This document shows, one piece after another, positions 56,547-64,000 of a stretch of DNA of 64,000 bases. A program made the translations under genes and the position numbers. Position 1 is the stretch's first letter, and each line of letters starts with the position of its first letter. The notes beneath the pieces are model-generated. The model ran no database searches. It saw nothing but the letters and a program-made list of their open reading frames with translations, and was not told the origin of the DNA. This DNA comes from Sipunculus nudus (Eukaryota > Annelida > Sipuncula > Golfingiida > Sipunculidae). The stretch covers positions 59,652,019 through 59,716,018 of the forward strand of contig CM049306.1 in NCBI GenBank assembly GCA_026874595.1, in the 5' to 3' direction.

Positions 56547-57025
56547 CTTCTCTTCAGAAAAACTTCTTCAAAATGTACTAACCAATGGCAATGGATTATG
56601 CCTAAATGGTTCACCGTTAATATGACCGTACAAGTCTATTCTATAAATAATAAAAATATAATATTTACTGTTGCATCAGCAATCCCCAACAATTTTTATG
56701 TTGTTATGCACACCACATAGGCATTTTAATGTCCAGGTTATATATCATAAATTTTGTTTTTCAATTTATGCGCAGCTCTGGCAGTGTCAAATAATAATCA
56801 CAGTATATGTTTGTCACAGGCTACCATTCTCACTGGTATCCACATTTTCTGTGCCATACGTAAAAACACCAGTTTTACTTTCAACGACGCAATTCTTGTC
56901 ACCGTGCTGGTCACTGTGGTATGCGGACAAGCCAGCAAGCGAGGCCGTTTCCGTGTTCAAGCAGCAGCGACATCAACGTCAACGACCCCAGAACACCACC
57001 AACCTTACGTCCAGATGTTGTTTGG

Positions 57026-57158
57026 TGACGTCAGTCAACTTAAGGGATGAACACGGGCTCATTGGTATTTACGGATACCTTTGTTTACACTCATGAATGC
57101 ACGGTCGGTTTCACATTGACATTCAACAAAACAACATCACTACTGGACACTTCCGGTT
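57026..57158 (-). promoter_or_regulatory. Possible promoter motifs (CRE and ETS)
   Basis: A perfect palindromic TGACGTCA (57026-57033) and an ETS-type ACCGGAAGT (reverse strand, about 57149-57158) lie in a comparatively CpG-rich stretch 480-610 bases upstream of the MARCHF5 exon 1 start. They could mark a TATA-less promoter. If the candidate first exon at 57817 is real, this would instead be an intronic region. Confidence 0.35.
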
Positions 57159-57816
57159 TAAACATTAAAATATACAACCGTACCACACAACTGCAACACC
57201 AGATCGTATGAAACGAAAAGAAGCTGACTGACAGAATGGCCGATTATTTCTCTACCTTGGGGTGGGGCTCTTGTAATATAAATTGCATTAATACGTGTAC
57301 TTTATTTATTTATTTTTTAATTTTTGAAAAAAATTTTAAATTTTAAGAAATGACATCCCTTTCCTATTAAAACAATATTTTTTTAAAAATGTATCCTTTA
57401 CGGGTATCATTTAAAATAGGAGATGAAGTCATTTCAATCATAAACTACCTTTCATTAAAAAAAATCAGACACATGCCTCAGACATTATTTTTATATATAA
57501 TCATATGTAAATTTCTCCAGTGTTGACAAAATCAATTTTATTTAAAGAACACAAAAAATAAACACTAAACACTGGTCATTCTGGTTTTCAATTATGGAGA
57601 AAATTAAATGATATTAAATTAATATATAGAGGGATCCATTAGATTATCCCGTGATACTTTTTATACAGTATTAAGAGTTATACAAGTAGGCTTAATTACG
57701 CTTAATACCAAAATATTATTTAAACACCGCCGGATTTAGCAAATTATGTCGTTTTCTTCCCCAATACAGCTGCATCATGATTGATATGTTTAAAGTCTAC
57801 TTTAGAATATACTTAC

Positions 57817-57828
57817 AGGATCCGCCAT
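57817..57828 (-). CDS. Candidate upstream first exon of MARCHF5
   Basis: On the reverse strand GGGCAATGGCGGATCCT^GTAAGT gives a start codon in strong context (G at -3, G at +4), four codons MADP and a perfect donor. Joined to an acceptor directly before the 56546 ATG, it would add four residues in frame. Joined instead to the more natural TTTTTCTGAAG acceptor, it would make a six-codon upstream ORF (MADPRR) whose TGA overlaps the main ATG. No transcript evidence is available. Confidence 0.45.
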
Positions 57829-58779
57829 TGCCCACGATGATCCCCGATCATCACTTCGCGTCCTCCTTCAACCTGTATGTTAAGAGCATTTTTAATTACA
57901 AAAAGTCAACAACGCTGCCGCCCCCTCAGAACTGAAAAAAATCTTTTTTTTTCAGGGCAAACACTGATTTTCAGGGCAGATCCTTAAACCATCCTCCACC
58001 CAGTGCCGTGTTTCCTTCACTGTCCACTACTGTTACCAAAATTTCAAACCTCTCTCATCATGAATAATATTTATTTTAATAAACCGCATGCATTTGAACA
58101 CCTGTGTGTGAGTGGAATGGAGTGGTTAGGCCTAGTGACTTCGGGTATGGTCGGAAATGTCCGGAAATAGCAGATATATAAAGACAAAAGTTACATTAAT
58201 GCATTTGCGATATTAAATATACTCTCTCAAGAGAAACGGTTTAAAAGGTGGATGGCAGTTTTGAAGTTGATTGAAAGTAAGAAAAATTGTAACTCACCTA
58301 CAAAGATAGTGACAAAGCTTTGTGGCGTGCTGCAGGCCACAGTCACCAGTGAGAGCGCAATACCGTCTGTGTGACGGGTTTTCCCGCTAATACCTTATTC
58401 ACTGTCATGTATAATTGCGCGAGGAAAAGTCTGAAGGGGAACCTTTAGTATGGAAAGAGTGTACGAAAAGAGGCAATTCCGCCAAATGGGGAACTTAGGA
58501 AACAATCTGTACCAGACGTTATATGCACATTGCACATATATACAAATACAGATATACATGTACGTAAATATGCACACATATCTCATACTACATACATGTA
58601 TCTGAGTATTAAATTATATATGTTTGGTCGGATACATCATTTATGAAAGTATGCATGGAATATATATTTAAATTTATATTTTACATACTTATGTGAATCG
58701 TTGTGCTCATTTGGAAATCAGGGCAATTTAGAAAATTTTCAGGGGAAATTCCTTCTGCCCGGATGCAGAATTTTATTTT
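57829..58779. other. Upstream flank of MARCHF5; no gene seen
   Basis: May contain 5'UTR or promoter if the candidate first exon is real. An AT-rich stretch of ATATGTA-type words lies at 58530-58630. No coding sequence supported. Confidence 0.4.
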
Positions 58780-60160
58780 GCCAATAGACCTTAGATATAG
58801 GTTACAGTGACATTATTCTACATCCAGCTGCTACCACCTGTGCCCATCTGACTATTAGAGAGTTATAATCATGTTCTTTCACACAGCTTGCAGCATATAG
58901 GTCACAGTGACATTTCAGGTATCCAAGAAATTTTTAAAAGAAACCTCCCTGGATTTTAATAAAATTAGAAGTATCTAGGTCCAACTGTAACCAATCATGC
59001 AAATCTGTCCTGTAAGGTACTCAAATCATGTTCTTTCACATATCTTGCAGAATAAAGGTCACTATGCGTACCTTCAGGTCTCCAAGGAGATTTTTCATGG
59101 ACCTTTCTAGATGTCAACTTAGAAGATTCTATGTACAACGGTTACGACTTGTGCTCTGTTAACAGGCGCCAATTTCCTTTGGAATTCTCAAAAATAGAGA
59201 AAAAATTCGTAAAAATTAGAAAAAATACAGATGGCGCCACAAGTGTGTAGGATCTGATGAAACACACCTTGATCAATATGCATGCATAGAATCATGGCGA
59301 TTAATACATTAGTTATTCAGACCCTGGAGCTTTTATATCACTTTTTTAAATTATTCTGGTGAGTATATTTAAAAAAAATAAGATTTTTCATGGAATACCA
59401 TGGATCTCAATCTAGGTTCAACGTTTACGACTTGTGCCCTGTTAACGGACATTTCTTTGAAGATCTCAAAAATAGAGTAAAAATGTGTAAAAATTTTGGG
59501 GGAAATCAAGGCGGCGCCACCAGTTGGAAGAAACTGATGAAACACTGCATGATCAATATGCATGCAAAAAAATCATGATGATAAATGCATTAGTTATTCA
59601 GATACTAGAGCCTTTGTATCAAATTTTAAATTATAACATGGGGTACTTTCGAGCCCCATAGCTCAGAGGATATGGGTAACAGAGACCTTATTTCAGCTTT
59701 CCAAGGAGATTTTTCAGGAACCTCCCTGGATGTCAAAGTAAGAAGATTCCAGGTCCAAAGTTTATGATTTGTGCGTTGTTAACGGACAACCGCGCACATT
59801 TTTGAAGGTTTAAAAAAATAAAGAAAAAAATCTTAAAAAATACAGGTGGCGCCACCAGTCTACAGGAACTGATGAAACACTCCATGATCAATATGCATGC
59901 AAAAAAATTATGATGATCAATGCATTAATTATTCAGATACTAGAGCTTTTGTATCAGTTTTAATTATTCGGGGGGGGGGGGGGTATTACGAGGCCCATTG
60001 CGCGGAAGATATGCGTAACAGAGACCTAATTTCAGGTTTCCAGGGAGATTTTCATGGATCCCCCTGGATGTCAAGTTAGAAGATTCCAGGTCCAACGGTT
60101 ACGACATGTTCCCTGTTAACGGACAGACGGATGGACGACGAACAGAGAGCGATCACAAAG
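58780..60160 (+). repeat. B-family tandem array
   Basis: About four diverged B monomers with GGCGCCAC cores near 59234, 59513 and 59848, CCAAGGAGATTTTTCATGGA and AACGGTTACGACTTGTG segments. It ends near GTTAACGGACAGACGGATGG without the usual hairpin tail, so it is 3' truncated. A G12 run lies near 59970. Confidence 0.75.
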
Positions 60161-60308
60161 CATATACTATTGTCGAAAGAGATATGTGATATAGGCCTAG
60201 TGAAGCTATCCCACTCTTTGTCGAGGGAGATTTAAGGTATCAGGAAACGTTTTATTGTTTGTCGTTTATTGTGTCACAGCTTGCCAAATACGACCAGTCG
60301 AAGATAAA

Positions 60309-62214
60309 AACAAGGGACCTATGGGTCACTGTGCTCAGCTGACGTTAACCTTGAAGGTAAAAATCTTAGATAATATCTAATGGAGATAAAGTGTAAGAGG
60401 AAGAGGTAATAAAGGCCATGGTTGGTTTATATGATTGGTTTGTGTTGATGAGCAAGAAATTGTTGCAAATAATATTTTGTGACCTGACCGTGTGTTTCCT
60501 AATGTTGAAACTGAAGCATGTGAGCAGTTTGTGAACAAATGATCTGTACAATTACCATGATCATTAGTTGGCTTTTTGATTAACTGTTGACATTTCAGTA
60601 GTTTACACATTTGTTCAACCAAATCTTTTTTTTGTATAATATATATTATTAAATATGTTTTTTATGAAATGTATACAGTTGAAATATAACTAATTAACAA
60701 CATAAAACATGGCAAACAAAGCCTGATCTCAAATTCTGCTGATGCAGGATAATAATGAACAAATGTTTGTAATAAATCCTCATTTTTTAATCACATCAAT
60801 TTTTTTTTAATTTAAGTTTATATTTCTATACATTTTCAATATAACATATATATCTGAATATAAAAGTTCTCAATTGCATCATCATAAATCTCAATCTTGT
60901 CAGATAACACCACATCATGCATACAAATGTTTATTTATTTTTACTACAAAAATATATCTTTTAAATCTGCAAAACAATAAATATCTAAAAATAATACTTG
61001 ATTTAGATTTCACAATTTTTAATTGTGTCTTTATTTATCCATAATGTGCTTCATATTTTATCATAATTTAAGCATACTGATGGGTTCCATTAGGATTGGT
61101 AAAAAAATTTAAAAGAAAAATGATTTCTTTGAAAATGCTACATTACACAACATTGCATCTTCTGGATTACACCTTGAATTACTTTTTCAAGGAAAGTTTT
61201 TGCATATCAGAGTGGAAACAGCATTACAATTAAGGAGATACAGTGAAAACAATAACAATACTGCATAACACTTGGTGGGTTGGGTTTACGGGGGGGGGGG
61301 GGGGGTGATGTTATGAGAATAACTGTTCACCTGTCACAGCAGGGGATCTCCCCCAGTGACTGTAACAAATCAGAAACCCTGGCACAGCTGACAGTGACCT
61401 GGAGTGGGACCCTGCATCTGTAATCTGTAATCAAAGCAAATGACTACAATAGAGCCTCAAGAAAAAAATCAATAAATAGCTTAATTTTCAAGCTTTTATT
61501 TCCAAATTTCAGATTTTAACAAATTCAATATTTATGTTTACATGCTGTGAAAATTAAATCAATGGTACTCACAGGAAAAAAAGTGTCATGGTCAAAGTTG
61601 GGCAAAATTTAAGGTACTGATTTTATTTTTATGCTAATTACTTAAAACATTTACAAAATTCAGATCTAATTTTGGGTAAACAATTGAATCATAATTAAAC
61701 ATAGTTATATACTTGGGAAAATAGACTCTAGTTTCAAAATTTTTCATGTTAAGTGAGTAAATATTTTTCCTGATTTTTTACAAAGTCCATTATGTTTGGG
61801 CCCATAACTTAAAGAATTTATACTTAACAGACTTAATTTCTGGCATGTACATAGGAACTATATAGAAAAATATTTATGGTAAATATGAGGAAAAACAGAT
61901 GAGTGGTTTTGATATTAGGCAGTCCTGAAGTGTGAAAATAGGATTTTAATAAAAAATTGAGGTTTTTCCTTAATTTCTCAAAGGAACAAAGTCGCAAAGA
62001 CCCAGTTTTCGGCTTGGTAGGAGATCTTGGGGACATCTAACATTATGATGAATTTTGGATTCCTAGGTCTTACGGTTTCAAAACGTGCCACATCTACGGA
62101 CGGACGGACGGACGGACAGACGGACGGACGAACGGACGGGCGGACAGACGGACGGACGACGGACAATGGACCACGACTATAGCTCAGATGACTTATAGTC
62201 AGGTGAGCTAAAAA
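60309..62214 (+). repeat. B2-type element
   Basis: Starts AACAAGGGACCTATGGGTCA with GCTCAGCTGAC and ends CTATAGCTCAGATGACTTAT followed by AGTCAGGTGAGCTAAAAA. A long GGACGGACGG tract lies at 62098-62160. The segment 61540-62090 is closely related to 45110-45660. A G14 run occurs near 61290. Confidence 0.8.
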
Positions 62215-62653
62215 CACTTAAAATTTACACACGAACTGAGAAAGGCCACAGGAAGAGAGAGAAAATATACCCTACTCACACTTTATGAGTGGGGGCTTGC
62301 TTGAGGAAGCGGATAAGAATAAAGTTCTGAAATCTGGAGTGCTGTACTATGCAAATTAACATGACTGATATACACTAGAAAGAAAATGTAAACGTCTCCA
62401 TGTTATTCAAAGAGTAAGATGTTTATACTAGAAATGAATATGTCAATAATTAGAATGACAGACTGGTTACATTGGCGGAGCAGCATTTACAGATGAGCTG
62501 TGAATTATTATGAATAATAATAAACTGGTATAGTGTTTATTGTATACAAAATGTACAAAAGTTTTACAAGGGAAACTTCCAACCCCGCCCCCCCCCCCCT
62601 AGCTGAAACATCTCTCAGTGTATCTATTTCTTTTCCTATTTATTCGTAATCAA

Positions 62654-63840
62654 TTTTTAGCACAGCTAACTGAAAGTCATCTGAGCTATAGCGATCACTC
62701 TTTGTCCGTCGTCCGTCCGATCGTCCGGCCGTCCGTTAACCACAGGGCACAAATCGTAACCGCTGGACCTGGAATCTTCAAACTTGACATCCAGGGAGGT
62801 CCATAAAAAATCTCCTTTGAAACCTGAAATTAGGTCTCTGTTACCTATATTCTTTGAGCTATGGGGCTCCGAAGTACCCCATAGTGAAAAATTTCATACA
62901 AAAACTTCAATATCTCATTTACTACATCACTGATGGTCATGATTTTTGGCATACATATTGATCATGAGATGTTTCATCAGTTTCTGAATAACTACTGCAT
63001 TGATCACCATGATTCTTTGCATGAATATTGATCATGGGATGTTCCATCACTTCCTGCAGACTGGTGGCGCCACCTGTATTTGTTCAATTTTTACGATTTT
63101 TTTTCTATTTATTTCAGACCTGCAATGAAACTGTCATCTGTTAACAGGGCACAAATCGTAACCACTGGACCTGGAATCTTCAAACTTAATATTCAGGGAG
63201 GTCCATGAAAAATCTCCTTGAAAATCTGAAATTAGGTCTCTGTTACGCATATTCTCTAAGCTATGGAGCTCGTAAGTACCCCCCCCCCCCCCCGAATAAT
63301 GCAAAATTTGATACAAAAGCTCAAGTATCTGAAAAACTACTGCATTGATAACCATGATTCTTTGCATGAATATTGATCATGGGATGTTCCATCTTTTCCT
63401 GCAGACTGGTGGTGCTACCTGTATTTTTTCCAATTTTTACGAATTTTTTTCTCTTTTCTCAGACCTGCAATGAAACTGTCATCTGTTAACAGGGCACAAA
63501 TCGTAACCACTGGACCTGGAATCTTCAAACTTAATATCCAGGGAAGTCCATGAAAAATCTCCTTGAAAACCTGAAATTAGGTCTCTGTTATCCATATTCT
63601 CCGAGCTATAGGGCTCGTAAATACCCCCAAGAATTATTAAAAATTTGATACAAACAAAAGCTCCAGTATCTGAATAATTAATGCCTTGATAGCCATGATT
63701 CTTGGGACATATATTGATCATGGAGTGTTTCATCAAATCCTGCAGACTGGTGGCACTACCTGTATTTATTTCAAATTTATACGCATATATCTTTCTATTT
63801 ATGAGACCTTCAAATGAAGATGTCATCTGTCCAAAAGCCC
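62654..63840 (-). repeat. B-family element, reverse orientation
   Basis: Begins with the inverted tail TTTTTAGCACAGCTAACTGA, then AGTCATCTGAGCTATAG, a GTCCGTCC microsatellite near 62703-62740 and at least three monomers with CTGCAGACTGGTGGCGCCAC-type cores at about 63055, 63402 and 63740 (period about 340). The 5' end was not found. Confidence 0.8.
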
Positions 63841-63872
63841 ACTGAAACCCATTTCTTAGGACACTTCACGAA

Positions 63873-63895
63873 ATTAATAATAATAATAATAATAT
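63873..63895. repeat. (AAT)n microsatellite
   Basis: About seven TAA/AAT units close to the window end. Confidence 0.9.
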
Positions 63896-64000
63896 TTTAT
63901 TTTGTAAAGCGTAAAATCCACAGTGTTGTGCTCTAAAAACGCCATTACAAGCAAGCATTTGCATAAAATGACTATGAGAAAAAATATTCATTAAATAAAA

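Noticed and set aside
56671-57096. 141-residue and 98-residue open frames on + upstream of MARCHF5
   Set aside because: They overlap each other in different frames in a CpG-richer stretch that looks like promoter or intron; no domain is seen.

Overview
The window is eukaryotic genomic DNA: AT-rich, intron-rich, packed with transposable-element remnants, with no bacterial operons and no rRNA or recognisable intact tRNA gene. The best guess is a mollusc, most likely a bivalve. The reasons are the (ACGG)n-bearing, tandem-repeat-containing elements of the type described in oysters and clams (pearl, CvA, DTC84), repeats built from degenerate TGACCTTGACCTTTGACC phrases, and the animal gene content. 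No species can be named from the sequence alone.

Two protein-coding loci and one pseudogene are supported. (1) On the + strand, exons at 2975-3208, 4079-4314, 7601-7749, 12723-12830 and 13120-13357 join in phase into at least 320 residues of an FG-GAP/VCBS-type beta-propeller protein with DxDxDG calcium-binding loops; its 5' exon was not found. (2) A broken tandem copy of that gene lies at 21077-27628, with lost splice sites, frameshifts, stops, one missing exon and a 705-bp element inserted into an exon. (3) On the - strand, six exons between 56546 and 36624 encode a complete 306-residue orthologue of MARCHF5 (MARCH5/MITOL), the RING-CH E3 ubiquitin ligase of the mitochondrial outer membrane. 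A possible extra first exon lies at 57817-57828.

Layout: 1-809 LTR-retrotransposon gag remnant (reverse strand) and possible LTR; 1672-2216 a MITE with an 11-bp target duplication; 2975-13357 FG-GAP gene; 13469-16883 a B-family repeat element with an A-family element inside it; 17826-18115 a tRNA-derived SINE; 18199-20865 three small DNA elements; 21077-27628 pseudogene whose intron holds a 2.8-kb hAT element that itself holds a solo LTR; 28455-31926 A-family, LINE and C-family remnants; 31927-35882 unremarkable; 35883-36504 hAT-like element; 36624-56546 (perhaps to 57828) MARCHF5; 58780-63840 B-family arrays in both orientations.

The two genes have no evident functional link. The most unusual structures are a 41-bp minisatellite made from the exon 2/intron 2 splice junction of MARCHF5, which multiplies the splice donor at least seven times; three repeat families (A, B, C) that share a covarying 3'-terminal hairpin whose 3' half is matched by a 5' subterminal inverted repeat; and a four-level nest of such elements filling MARCHF5 intron 4.
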